DNA of 23,797 nt from JACZSB01 sp965372015 (GTDB lineage Bacteria; Fidelibacterota; Marinisomatia; SCGC-AAA003-L08; TS1B11), in assembly GCA_965372015.1 (NCBI GenBank), contig CBDVAP010000033.1:1-23797 (forward strand). Direction: 5' to 3'. Both the position numbers and the translations under genes were made by a program. Shown piece after piece: positions 15,206 to 23,797 of the stretch. Numbering within the stretch: the first letter of the stretch is position 1; each line of letters opens with the position of its first letter. The notes under the pieces are model-generated. The model was not told the origin of the DNA. It saw only the letters and a program-made list of their open reading frames with translations, and ran no database searches.

Positions 15206-18034
15206 ATGAAACATCGTGGTTTATTAACAATACTTGCCATATTAGCCGTACCGTATCTGCTTGTTGCCCAAACCGGTACGATTGCCGGGCGGGTGACCGA
15301 TGTGGATACCGGTGATCCGTTGGTTGGCGCTAACGTGGTGTTGGAGGGTACGCCCCTGGGCGCTGCGGCGGATGCCGGCGGCTATTTCTCCATTGGTAAC
15401 GTTTCAGCCGGTACTTATACCGTCACGGCTTCGGTCATCGGCTATGAATCGGGCAGTCAATCGGCCAGTGTTACCGACGGCGGGACGGCGACGGCCAATT
15501 TCGCCCTGGAACCCTCGGCCATCATGTTGTCGGGATTGGAAATCCTGGCCAGCCGGGCAACCCGCGAAACGCCGGTAGCCTATACGAACGTTGAGAAGTC
15601 CGACATAAACCTGCGTTTAGGTTCCCAGGATATCCCCATGATGCTGAACAGCACGCCCAGCGTCTATGCCACCCAGCAGGGTGGCGGTGCTGGTGATGCC
15701 CGGGTGAGCATCCGCGGTTTCAACCAGCGCAATGTGGCCATAATGATCAACGGTGTGCCGGTGAATGATATGGAAAACGGTTGGGTTTACTGGTCAAACT
15801 GGGACGGTATCGCCGATGCTACTTCTTCGATTCAGATGCAGCGGGGACTCAGTGCTGTGAACCTGGCAGCGCCTTCCATCGGCGGCACCATGAACATTCT
15901 GACCGATCCCACGGCTCGCGATCGGGGTGGGTTAGTCAAGCAGGAATATGGATCAGGAACGTTCTTGAAAACAACTGCTAGCTATCATACAGGGATGATC
16001 GGTGATAAATTGGCAATGAGCGGAGCCATCGTGCGAAAAACGGGCGATGGGGTTATAGACCAGACCTGGACCGATGCCTGGGCTTACTACTTTGGCGCCA
16101 GCTTTGCCGCCAGCGACAACAACCGGTTCGAGTTCTATGCTCTGGGCGCACCCCAGCGCCACGGTCAGATGCGGTATGCCCAGAATATCGCGGCTTACGA
16201 CAGCACTTTTGCCAGAGAACTCTTCGATGATGCCATTGAAGACGATGCTGTTGCGACGTTTTCGGAAGCTTCTGCCGGCCGTTTCTACAACGAGAACTGG
16301 AATACTGTCAGCTCAAGTTATAAGGGCAAGCAGTATTTCTATATGTACGGAGACAGGGAAGTGGACCGCCACGATCCGGACTATCTCAATGAAAGCGAGA
16401 ACTACTACCATAAACCGCAAGTCAACCTGAACTGGTTCCTGACGCTGAATGAGCAAATGCGACTATCATCGGTGTTCTACTATTCCGGCGGTTCCGGAGG
16501 TGGGACGGGTACTTTTGGCGATATGCAATGGGATTATAGCGGACCATCCAGGAGCGTCAACTGGGACAAAACCATCGCTACGAACCAGGATACACTGAGC
16601 CGTAAGAGTGCTACCAAACCAGCCGGCGAATCGGTCGGCTTCCTGCGTAACAGCATCAACCGCCAGTACACTCTCGGGGCCATCTCCAAACTGTATTATG
16701 ACCTGAGTGACAAGTTGACAGTACAATTGGGTTTGGACTGGCGAACGGCGGCAATCCAACACAAGCGGGAAGTCCGCGATCTGCTGGGCGGGACCTATGC
16801 CGTTAACGGTGATTACGAGAATACGGAAGTGGGCGACGCTCGTTATTCCAAGCTCTATAATGAGTTTGATACGACGATTGAAGGTGCCAAGGTCGGTTTG
16901 GGCGACTTTATCGATTACAACAATGATAATACCGTGGACTGGATCGGCTTTTTCGCCCAAGCCGAATACCGAGCTGGTCTCCTGTCATTCTACGGGATGG
17001 GTGGTTACTCCATGGTGCAATACAGCCTGGTTGATCACTTCAAGAAAGCGGTTAATTATTCGCAGGAGTCGGGATTTGGCGCCACCAGTAAGGGTGAGTT
17101 GACCATAACATCCGATTGGATCAGTGCAATTCAGTTCAAGGTCGGTGGATTATACAAGCTGGCCGACGATCTGGATGTGTTCGCCAACTTCGGCTATGTC
17201 GAGAAGGTCCCCATCTTCGATAACATAATCGACGATACCGAAATTGCCTTGGCTCCCGACCCGGCGAATGAACTATTCATCAGCACGGAGGTGGGCTTGA
17301 ACTTCAGTGCTCTGGCCGACAAACTGTCCAGCAAGGTGAACCTCTACGATACGAGGTGGCTGGATCGTAATCTGGTGAGGGCTGTTACTACCGGCCAGGG
17401 GTCCAGTGGTGACACCGATCTGATCTTTCTCACCGGCCTGAACCAGCATCACATGGGTCTGGAGGTGGAACTGGCCTATCAACCCATAAGTATGTTCCGC
17501 CTGGATGCCGCCCTGTCATTCGGCAGTTGGGTATATACGGATGATGCCGAGGGTACCTTTAAGGATATCGAGGCTGATACCACCGCTGACTACACCTATG
17601 CTGTGAAAGACCTGATGGTTGGAGATATGCCTCAGACTCTCGTTTCCATCTCTGGATCGGTCTTCCCGATTGACGGCCTGACTGTCCGGGCGACGGTCAA
17701 TTATTATGACCGTTTCTGGGCTAATTGGAACCCCGCCGACCGGGAAATTGGCGCAGATGGTACAGCTGATCGGGATGAGAACTGGCAGATTCCGGCCTAC
17801 TCACGGGTGGATCTACATACTACCTATAACCTCCCGATCGCTATGGCCGGCACCCGCATGCAGGTTTTCTTCCACATATTCAATGTGACGGACGGGATCT
17901 TTGTGCAGGATGCCGTAGATAACAGCCAGTATAATGCCTATAGCGGCGACGGTAGGAATCACAAAGCTGATGATGCCGAAGTCTACCTGGGGATGCCACG
18001 GAACTTTAACGTGGGCCTGTCGGTGACTTTCTAG
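15206..18034 (+). CDS. TonB-dependent outer-membrane receptor
   Basis: 942 aa. The ATG at 15206 follows AGGAG with a 7-nt spacer. Signal peptide at residues 1-21. Residues 23-82 form a carboxypeptidase-regulatory-like beta-sandwich (GTIAGRVTDVDTGDPLVGAN, YTVTASVIGYES), typical of Bacteroidetes-type receptors. The plug is at ~120-235, with VSIRGFNQRNVAIMINGVPV and NDMENGWVYWSNWDGIAD, a stretch characteristic of this receptor group, then SIGGTMNILTDP. The remainder is a 22-strand-type barrel ending NVGLSVTF with terminal Phe. It binds a substrate at the surface and imports it using TonB-ExbBD energy. No SusD-like partner follows, so a glycan SusCD role is unlikely; siderophore, peptide or cofactor uptake is possible. 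It is transcribed alone and closed by the terminator at 18062. Confidence 0.93.
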   Translation: MKHRGLLTILAILAVPYLLVAQTGTIAGRVTDVDTGDPLVGANVVLEGTPLGAAADAGGYFSIGNVSAGTYTVTASVIGYESGSQSASVTDGGTATANFALEPSAIMLSGLEILASRATRETPVAYTNVEKSDINLRLGSQDIPMMLNSTPSVYATQQGGGAGDARVSIRGFNQRNVAIMINGVPVNDMENGWVYWSNWDGIADATSSIQMQRGLSAVNLAAPSIGGTMNILTDPTARDRGGLVKQEYGSGTFLKTTASYHTGMIGDKLAMSGAIVRKTGDGVIDQTWTDAWAYYFGASFAASDNNRFEFYALGAPQRHGQMRYAQNIAAYDSTFARELFDDAIEDDAVATFSEASAGRFYNENWNTVSSSYKGKQYFYMYGDREVDRHDPDYLNESENYYHKPQVNLNWFLTLNEQMRLSSVFYYSGGSGGGTGTFGDMQWDYSGPSRSVNWDKTIATNQDTLSRKSATKPAGESVGFLRNSINRQYTLGAISKLYYDLSDKLTVQLGLDWRTAAIQHKREVRDLLGGTYAVNGDYENTEVGDARYSKLYNEFDTTIEGAKVGLGDFIDYNNDNTVDWIGFFAQAEYRAGLLSFYGMGGYSMVQYSLVDHFKKAVNYSQESGFGATSKGELTITSDWISAIQFKVGGLYKLADDLDVFANFGYVEKVPIFDNIIDDTEIALAPDPANELFISTEVGLNFSALADKLSSKVNLYDTRWLDRNLVRAVTTGQGSSGDTDLIFLTGLNQHHMGLEVELAYQPISMFRLDAALSFGSWVYTDDAEGTFKDIEADTTADYTYAVKDLMVGDMPQTLVSISGSVFPIDGLTVRATVNYYDRFWANWNPADREIGADGTADRDENWQIPAYSRVDLHTTYNLPIAMAGTRMQVFFHIFNVTDGIFVQDAVDNSQYNAYSGDGRNHKADDAEVYLGMPRNFNVGLSVTF

Positions 18035-18061
18035 GCTTACCTGAAAACAACAGCACTAACG

Positions 18062-18100
18062 AGGAAGCCCTCCCATCTCCGGGGGGGCTTCCTGCTTTTT
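18062..18100 (+). terminator. Rho-independent terminator after the TonB receptor
   Basis: AGGAAGCCCTCCC (18062-18074) pairs with GGGGGGGCTTCCT (18081-18093) over 13 bp with one T-G wobble and a 6-nt loop, followed by GCTTTTT. It begins 27 nt after the receptor's stop codon. This is the clearest terminator in the window and separates the receptor from the protease gene. Confidence 0.9.
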
Positions 18101-18168
18101 AGAATCCAATTAAACCGGTGGGTGATCATCTACAGCGTATGGGCTGGTGGAGGTTTGGCGGGCCCCGG

Positions 18169-18184
18169 TGTGACTATCGTCACA
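18169..18184. promoter_or_regulatory. CRP/FNR-like palindrome
   Basis: TGTGACTATCGTCACA contains TGTGA-N6-TCACA, the exact core recognised by CRP in enterobacteria. It lies 258 nt upstream of the protease start, after the receptor's terminator. CRP-family sites in other phyla can differ, so this may be coincidence; a regulator of that family is not in the window. Confidence 0.35.
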
Positions 18185-18350
18185 GGCAATTCTCTCCCGC
18201 GCATTTAACTTGCTGCCGGCAAATGCCATTGTCCGCAGGTTAATCACCGTTAACCGGATGGCCTTTGCAACAGGTGGGGAGGTTAACTTAATATACAGAT
18301 TGAAATTCCCTAGTATGACCACCTGCGGGGACATAGTAATAATAATCCGG

Positions 18351-18377
18351 GGCGCCGTTGGGCAGCTCACCGGCGCC
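18351..18377 (+). other. GC hairpin in the leader of the protease gene
   Basis: GGCGCCG (18351-18357) pairs with CGGCGCC (18371-18377) around a 13-nt loop, 65 nt before the start codon. A weak promoter candidate (TTGCAA, 18 nt, TAATAT) lies at about 18264-18294, which would place the hairpin in the untranslated leader. The rest of 18101-18441 holds no gene. Confidence 0.3.
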
Positions 18378-18441
18378 AAGCGGTTGTTTCCACCTAGCGG
18401 ACAGCTATGAAATTCGGGAACCCAATAGTTAAGGTAACACC

Positions 18442-21400
18442 ATGAGACCGATCGTTAAGAATTCCCTGTTGGCACTATTGATTATCACCGGCAGCGCCTG
18501 GGCCTCCGTCCCGCCCCACCCGCGTCTGCTGGAGAAAATCCGCTCGGGTGAGATCGCAGCACCGTATTACCTGCGGCACATGGCCGAGTTGCGTGCCAAG
18601 GGGATCAATGCGCCCTGGTCGGCCCCGGCGCTTAAGAACATGCCTCTCGACGGTATTGATGGGGCGCAACGGCGTTTCGGTCCGGCGGCCACGCCCACAG
18701 GCAGCTACAACGCCTTAGTGATCCTGGTGGACTTCTCGGACAATATTCAACAGGTGCAGGCTACAGCTTTCGATACCCTGATCTTCGGCGCCGGAAGCGG
18801 CACCATGCGGGATTATTTCTCGGTGGTGAGCTACGGCGATCTGGATGTGGTGACTGTCAACCTCCCCAGCGCCATCGGCTGGGCACGGGCGCCCCAGGCC
18901 TACAGCTATTATGTCGGGGCCGCCGGCCAGAACGGGATGGGTTCCTACCCCACTAATTCGCAGGGGCTGGTGGAGGCTGTGGTCAATCTGGTGAATGCCT
19001 CGGTGGACTTTTCACTGTACGATAACGATGGTGACAACTACGTGGATGCCCTGTTTGTGGTGCACTCCGGCCCCGGGGCCGAGTATACCGGCAGCGATGC
19101 TGATATCTGGTCACATGCTTGGGCGACTCCTTCCGCGATCCTGCTGGATAGCGTATATGTATGGCGCTATTCCATCGAGCCCGAGTTCTGGGTGGCCCCT
19201 GGGGATATGACCATCGGCGTCTACGCCCACGAGATGGGGCATGCCGCTTTCGGGTTGCCTGACCTTTATGACTACGACTATGATTCCCGGGGCTTGGGCC
19301 GCTGGAGCCTGATGGCCGGCGGCAGCTGGAACGGATACGTCGGGCCGGGAGGTGAATCGCCGGCCCTACCGGACGCCTGGAGCCACATCCAGATGGGGTA
19401 CATCACTCCCATAGTTCATATGGCCGACACCGCCGGTTATACGATGGCGCCGGTGACCTCCATGGCCGAAGTGCACCGTCTGTGGACGGACGGTACCGTG
19501 GGCAACGAGTATTTCCTGGTGGAGAACCGCCAGCAATTGAGCTACGACGGGGCCCTGCCAAGCAGCGGGCTGGTGATATACCATGTTGACGATAACGTCT
19601 ATGGCAACGACGATCAGTGGTATCCGGGCTATACAGCATACGGTCATTACCAGGTAGCCCTGGAGCAGGCCGACGGGCTGTGGGAACTGGAGAAGTATAT
19701 CGATAGTGGTGACAGCGGCGATCCTTATCCCGGTTCCACGAATAATACTTCTTTCAATGCCGGTAGTACGCCCAATAGTGACGCCTATGACGGCAGCGGC
19801 ACGCTGGTGGCGGTGACCAACATCAGTGACGGCGGCTTTTTTGTCACGGCGGACCTGGCGGTGACCATGGGCGATCCGCCGGCTATAGTGGTGACGCCCG
19901 ATTCGTTGTGGGCCGATCTGGTGACCGGGGATTCGTTGGAACAAACTTTGACCATAGATAATACTGATGGTACGGGTGATCTTATCTGGTCCATCAATTT
20001 TGAGGCTATTGGTGGCCCCGCGGTGACTTTCACAAAGGAGAATTACGCTGATTGGACCCTGGAGGCAAATCAGGATCGGATTTCCGATAATGTTTGGATT
20101 ACCCGGGCGAACAATTCTGGGATATTCAACGCTGCAACTGAACCCGGATATCAAGGGTGGGATACTTCTCCTGCAGGGACCGAGTGGTCCTACGGCAATA
20201 CCGCGGATTTAGTATTGGCGGACTACGAGCCATGGGCCTGGGCCGTCGATACTGACCCGCCTGGAATGGTGAACCAACCGATGTCTCTGCACCTGATCTC
20301 GGATGACCTCTATTTTGACATCACCTTCCATAGTTGGACCAGCGGCGGCGCTGGTGGCGGCTTTTCTTATACCAGGACCGACTTGCGCCCGGCTTGGCTG
20401 AAGGTATCGGCCGGCTCGGGCACTGTAGCTGCCGGCGCCAGCCAGAATGTTACGGTGACCTTTTTAACAGACGGGATATACGGTGGAGAGTATGATGGGG
20501 CTATCCTGGTGGCCAGCAACGATCCGGCTACGCCCCAAGTACGGGTGCCGGTGCATATGAGCCTAACCGGGTTCCCGGAGTTCGCCGCCTCCGATACGGC
20601 TCTGGGCTTTGACACACTCTTTGTGAACCAGACGGTAAAGGAGACTATCACTTTCTATAATCTGGGCAACGATGACCTGCTGTTGAGCAATATCAACGCT
20701 GATCTGCCTGAGTTCATCCCCGACACGTCGGCCTTTCTGATCGCCCCGGGCGATTCGGTGCAATTTGGCGTGACCTTCGCACCTACTACCACTGGCGCCT
20801 TCGCCGGGGATCTCAGTATTACCACCAACGATAGCGATGAAGGCAGTGTGGTGATCGCCTTGACCGGGGTGGCTGTGCTGCCGCCGGTGATTGCGGTGAG
20901 TCCCGATTCGCTCTGGGCAACCTTGACCACCGTCGATACGGCTATGCGGACTTTCACCATCGACAACACAGGCAGCAGTGATCTATATTTCGAGATAACT
21001 GCTATTCGCCGAGATCCCATTGGTGCTGCGCCGGCAGGCTCAGGGACCCGCGATGGTAGCTACACAGTCCTGTTCGATCCCGCCAGGTTCATGGCTGCCT
21101 CAAGCGGCGGCTCACCAAACGCGTCCGGAGAGCCGAATCCAATCACGACCGTGCGGTCGATCAACAAAACTGCCGGTGGCGCCGGGTTGAACGTACTGAT
21201 CGCCGCCGCCGATGACGCCACCCAACTTGTATACTATCTCACCCTGCATCCGGACATCGCGACAGTCGATTATATCGATGCCGGGAATGCAACCCCGTCC
21301 GTGGCTACTATGCAGACCTATGACGTGGTGATCACCTGGCCGAACTGGGCCTACTACGACGCTGTGCAAGTAGGCGACAACCTGGCCGACTATGTGGATG

Positions 21401-23797
21401 GGGGCGGTAGGGTGATTATGGGGACCTGGTGCTGGTACACATACGGGAATTCTCTGGGCGGCCGGATTATGACCACCGATTACAATCCCTTTACCGGCAC
21501 GGGCGATAACCACTATAGCACCAGCAGTCTGGGCTGGTATGATCCGAATCATCCCATAATGGAAGGGGTGACCCAGGTAACCGGTTATTTCCGGGATTAT
21601 CTGAGCCTGAACGCCGGCGCCACATTGGTGGCGGACTGGCAGGACAGCGAGCTATTTGTGGGAGTGAAGGATGATAAGCCGGTGGCTTACCTTAATGTGG
21701 GCCTGGGTGACGATCATAGCGGTTGGGGATCGGACGATCTGGCCACCCTGGTTTCCAACACCGTCGTTTCTCAAGGTGTTAGTTGGCTGGCAGTAAATCC
21801 GCTGTCAGGTTCCGTAGCGCCCGGTGGATCCGCCACATTGGATGTGACAATCGATCCTGCCGGTCTATACACCGGCGAATACGATGCGCACATTGTGGTC
21901 GCCAGTAATGATCCGGTAACACCGGAACGGCTGGTGGCTGCTCACCTTAGTTTCACCGGAACCCCTGGAATCGCCATCCTGCCGGACAGCCTGGCATTCG
22001 GTGCGGTGTTTGTGGGGGGTGACAAGACACTGGAGTTCGAGCTGCTCAATGACGGCACCGATCTGCTCTCGGTTTCCGGCTATACTTCATCCAACGACAA
22101 CTTCTCATCCATGTACCTGTTCACGCCGTTTGTAGTACCGCCGGGCGAATCTATAATGGTGCCGGTAGAGTACACACCGACCGCAGCGGGACTGGACAGC
22201 GGTACGATCACCATCTCCAGCGATGCCACCGATGAACCCACGATCACGCTAATTGTGACGGGAACCGGCCTGGACCCGCCGGTGATGGCGGTGAGCCCGG
22301 ACTTGCTGGCGGAGGCTTTGTTCACGGGCGATAGCAGTACCCAGACCTTGAGCATCAGCAATACCGGCCAGTCCGACCTGGTCTTTTCCATCGATGTCAT
22401 CGATTCCACGGGCGACGGCGCAATGCCACCCCAGCACGGCCGGGTCACGCGGGTGGAAGAGCCAAAGGGGGAGCGTACAGCCCCCAGCCGCGCACAGGCG
22501 AACGACCCGCCGGCCATCGACCGCACCGGCGGCCCCGATCCCTTCGGCTACAAGTTCAGCGATTCTAATGAAGCCGGCGGCCCGTTTTACGACTGGATCG
22601 AAATCGCCACCCCGGCTGGCGGCAACGGAGTGGAGATAACAGACCTGACCGGCGCCGACGACGCCTATTACTGGCCGCTGGTACTACCCTTCAACTTCAA
22701 TTTCTACGGAGTTGATCACACAGAAATTGCCATACAAACTAATGGCACCATCAGCTTCGAGGATACGTATATAAGCTATTCCAACGACGAAATCCCGACG
22801 GATTACGCCAGTGTCGAGGCCTTTATCGCTCACTACTGGACCGACCTGTACGTGCCGCCGGGGGCCATCTATTACCGGATCGACCCGGACCGGGTGATCA
22901 TCGAGTTCTATCAGAACACCTTTTGCTGCTCGGGGGATATCGCGGACGCAGGAACCTGGCAGGTTATTCTCTATAGCAACGGGAACATCGTTTTCCAATA
23001 CCAGGACGTGGAATTTGGCGTCTATGAGGATGTAAGCCGTCCGGATGGGGGATCGTCGCTGGGTTCGGGGGACGAGCGGACCTTCGATTACGGTGAATAT
23101 GCCGTGATTGGCATCCAGGCCAACGATAGTACAGGCTTGCAGTACTCGGCCTACGAGGCGGTTTTGGACAGCGGGCTGGCGGTGCAGTTCACCCATCCCG
23201 ACGCCCTATGGCTTTCGGTGTCGCCCGCCGGCGGAGTGCTGCCGCCCGATTCCACCATTGCACTGGAGGTGGCCTTTGATGCCGCTGACCTGCTAGGCGG
23301 CCAATACGAGGCCCAGATCGTGGTTCACAGTAACGATCCTCTGGCGCCGGAGGTGCGAGTGCCGGTGTCACTGGCAGTGACCGGTGCGCCCAGCATTGTA
23401 GTGGCCGACAGCCTGGAATTCCGTAATACCTTCGTTGGCTGGGGCGCTGCCCTGGTCCTGGATATTTTCAATGTGGGGACCGATCTGTTGACGGTTAGCA
23501 ATATCACCAGCGACAACGGGGCCTTCACGGTGGACAGCACGGCATTTAGCATCCCGCCGCGCGAGAAGCGTTCCGTGATGGTAACCTTCATGCCCAGCGC
23601 GGCCGGGGGTTTCGCCGGGGAGCTGATCATCACCAGCAACGACCCCAACGATCCCACGATGCCGGTGATTTTGCTGGGCACGGCCATCGATCCGCCGGTA
23701 ATAGCGCTGGGCGCCACCGAGTTCACCGCTACCCTGGCTGTTTCGTATTCAGTGGACCAGGTTCTGAGAATTGACAATAACGCCGGGGGCAGCGATT
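18442..23797 (+). CDS. Giant secreted M6-like metalloprotease with repeated beta-sandwich modules, 3' end missing
   Basis: Open for 1785 codons from the ATG at 18442 (AAGG upstream) to the right edge. Signal peptide at residues 1-22. The protease domain (~90-470) has HEMGHAAFGLPDLYD: His263, Glu264 and His267, with Asp274 as probable third zinc ligand, then GRWSLMAGGSWNG with a Met-turn-like segment, as in M6/immune-inhibitor-A peptidases. From ~479 the protein repeats a module: a BACON-like first half (PP.I.VSPDSLWA.L), an inserted domain, a BACON-like closing half (WL.V.P.SG.V.PG then Y..IVVASNDP), then an ASH/choice-of-anchor-D-like domain. Modules start near 479, 814, 1279 and 1752. The inserts differ: a lectin-like sandwich, a Rossmann/amidotransferase-like domain (~912-1100), and a nidogen-like sandwich (~1376-1585). 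A C-terminal sorting signal would lie outside the window. Likely extracellular protein degradation. Confidence 0.88.
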   Translation, partial: MRPIVKNSLLALLIITGSAWASVPPHPRLLEKIRSGEIAAPYYLRHMAELRAKGINAPWSAPALKNMPLDGIDGAQRRFGPAATPTGSYNALVILVDFSDNIQQVQATAFDTLIFGAGSGTMRDYFSVVSYGDLDVVTVNLPSAIGWARAPQAYSYYVGAAGQNGMGSYPTNSQGLVEAVVNLVNASVDFSLYDNDGDNYVDALFVVHSGPGAEYTGSDADIWSHAWATPSAILLDSVYVWRYSIEPEFWVAPGDMTIGVYAHEMGHAAFGLPDLYDYDYDSRGLGRWSLMAGGSWNGYVGPGGESPALPDAWSHIQMGYITPIVHMADTAGYTMAPVTSMAEVHRLWTDGTVGNEYFLVENRQQLSYDGALPSSGLVIYHVDDNVYGNDDQWYPGYTAYGHYQVALEQADGLWELEKYIDSGDSGDPYPGSTNNTSFNAGSTPNSDAYDGSGTLVAVTNISDGGFFVTADLAVTMGDPPAIVVTPDSLWADLVTGDSLEQTLTIDNTDGTGDLIWSINFEAIGGPAVTFTKENYADWTLEANQDRISDNVWITRANNSGIFNAATEPGYQGWDTSPAGTEWSYGNTADLVLADYEPWAWAVDTDPPGMVNQPMSLHLISDDLYFDITFHSWTSGGAGGGFSYTRTDLRPAWLKVSAGSGTVAAGASQNVTVTFLTDGIYGGEYDGAILVASNDPATPQVRVPVHMSLTGFPEFAASDTALGFDTLFVNQTVKETITFYNLGNDDLLLSNINADLPEFIPDTSAFLIAPGDSVQFGVTFAPTTTGAFAGDLSITTNDSDEGSVVIALTGVAVLPPVIAVSPDSLWATLTTVDTAMRTFTIDNTGSSDLYFEITAIRRDPIGAAPAGSGTRDGSYTVLFDPARFMAASSGGSPNASGEPNPITTVRSINKTAGGAGLNVLIAAADDATQLVYYLTLHPDIATVDYIDAGNATPSVATMQTYDVVITWPNWAYYDAVQVGDNLADYVDGGGRVIMGTWCWYTYGNSLGGRIMTTDYNPFTGTGDNHYSTSSLGWYDPNHPIMEGVTQVTGYFRDYLSLNAGATLVADWQDSELFVGVKDDKPVAYLNVGLGDDHSGWGSDDLATLVSNTVVSQGVSWLAVNPLSGSVAPGGSATLDVTIDPAGLYTGEYDAHIVVASNDPVTPERLVAAHLSFTGTPGIAILPDSLAFGAVFVGGDKTLEFELLNDGTDLLSVSGYTSSNDNFSSMYLFTPFVVPPGESIMVPVEYTPTAAGLDSGTITISSDATDEPTITLIVTGTGLDPPVMAVSPDLLAEALFTGDSSTQTLSISNTGQSDLVFSIDVIDSTGDGAMPPQHGRVTRVEEPKGERTAPSRAQANDPPAIDRTGGPDPFGYKFSDSNEAGGPFYDWIEIATPAGGNGVEITDLTGADDAYYWPLVLPFNFNFYGVDHTEIAIQTNGTISFEDTYISYSNDEIPTDYASVEAFIAHYWTDLYVPPGAIYYRIDPDRVIIEFYQNTFCCSGDIADAGTWQVILYSNGNIVFQYQDVEFGVYEDVSRPDGGSSLGSGDERTFDYGEYAVIGIQANDSTGLQYSAYEAVLDSGLAVQFTHPDALWLSVSPAGGVLPPDSTIALEVAFDAADLLGGQYEAQIVVHSNDPLAPEVRVPVSLAVTGAPSIVVADSLEFRNTFVGWGAALVLDIFNVGTDLLTVSNITSDNGAFTVDSTAFSIPPREKRSVMVTFMPSAAGGFAGELIITSNDPNDPTMPVILLGTAIDPPVIALGATEFTATLAVSYSVDQVLRIDNNAGGSD

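Noticed and set aside
18110..18379. 89-codon minus-strand frame between receptor and protease
   Set aside because: No ribosome binding site or recognisable features, and it runs across the CRP-like site and a GC hairpin.
20367..23777. Several minus-strand frames of 60-170 codons over the protease gene
   Set aside because: Shadows of the continuous plus-strand frame with clear domain content.

Overview
The window looks like a chromosomal stretch from a Gram-negative bacterium of the Fibrobacteres-Chlorobi-Bacteroidetes (FCB) type. The evidence is a TonB-dependent receptor with an N-terminal carboxypeptidase-regulatory-like domain and a Bacteroidetes-style plug segment, several outer-membrane beta-barrels ending in an aromatic residue, a giant secreted M6-type protease built from BACON-like and choice-of-anchor/ASH-like beta-sandwiches, and strong AAGGAG-type ribosome binding sites. 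An uncultured relative of Marinimicrobia or Calditrichota would fit. This is inference from gene content, since no rRNA or other marker gene is present.

Layout. (1) Positions 1-6998, minus strand, read right to left: an apparent three-gene operon. It encodes a secreted WD40-Ig-like-caspase protein (4059-6998), a secreted Pro/Lys-rich protein with a C-terminal transglutaminase-like Cys-His-Asp domain (2503-3996), and a second WD40-Ig-like-caspase protein with 14 very uniform WD40 repeats (1-2479), which runs off the left edge just as its caspase domain begins. Gaps are 62 and 23 nt, and each gene has a good Shine-Dalgarno sequence. (2) Positions 7000-7959: non-coding, with one tiny signal-peptide-like frame and, at 7600-7930, a cluster of perfect inverted repeats and a 7-nt tandem repeat. 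(3) Positions 7960-8343: a small four-helix membrane protein. (4) Positions 8546-13771, minus strand: a TetR regulator, an HAE3/MMPL-type RND transporter, a LolA-like outer-membrane lipoprotein-sorting protein and a beta-barrel protein, forming an envelope transport operon with candidate TetR half-sites upstream of both TetR and RND. (5) Positions 13994-14713: a predicted outer-membrane beta-barrel with a Fur-like box upstream. (6) A divergent intergenic region with competing hairpins. (7) Plus strand: a TonB-dependent receptor (15206-18034) closed by a strong intrinsic terminator, then a secreted M6-type metalloprotease (18442 to beyond the right edge) with repeated modules that carry different inserted domains.

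Nearly every protein here is predicted to act in the envelope or outside the cell. The part most likely to be an under-described system is the WD40-caspase / transglutaminase-like / WD40-caspase cluster, which combines two predicted cysteine-protease scaffolds with a third Cys-His-Asp enzyme, all carrying export signals. The RND/LolA-like/barrel set looks like a known type of lipid or hydrophobe exporter. The M6 protease and the TonB receptor could supply and import substrates, but nothing in the sequence links them directly.
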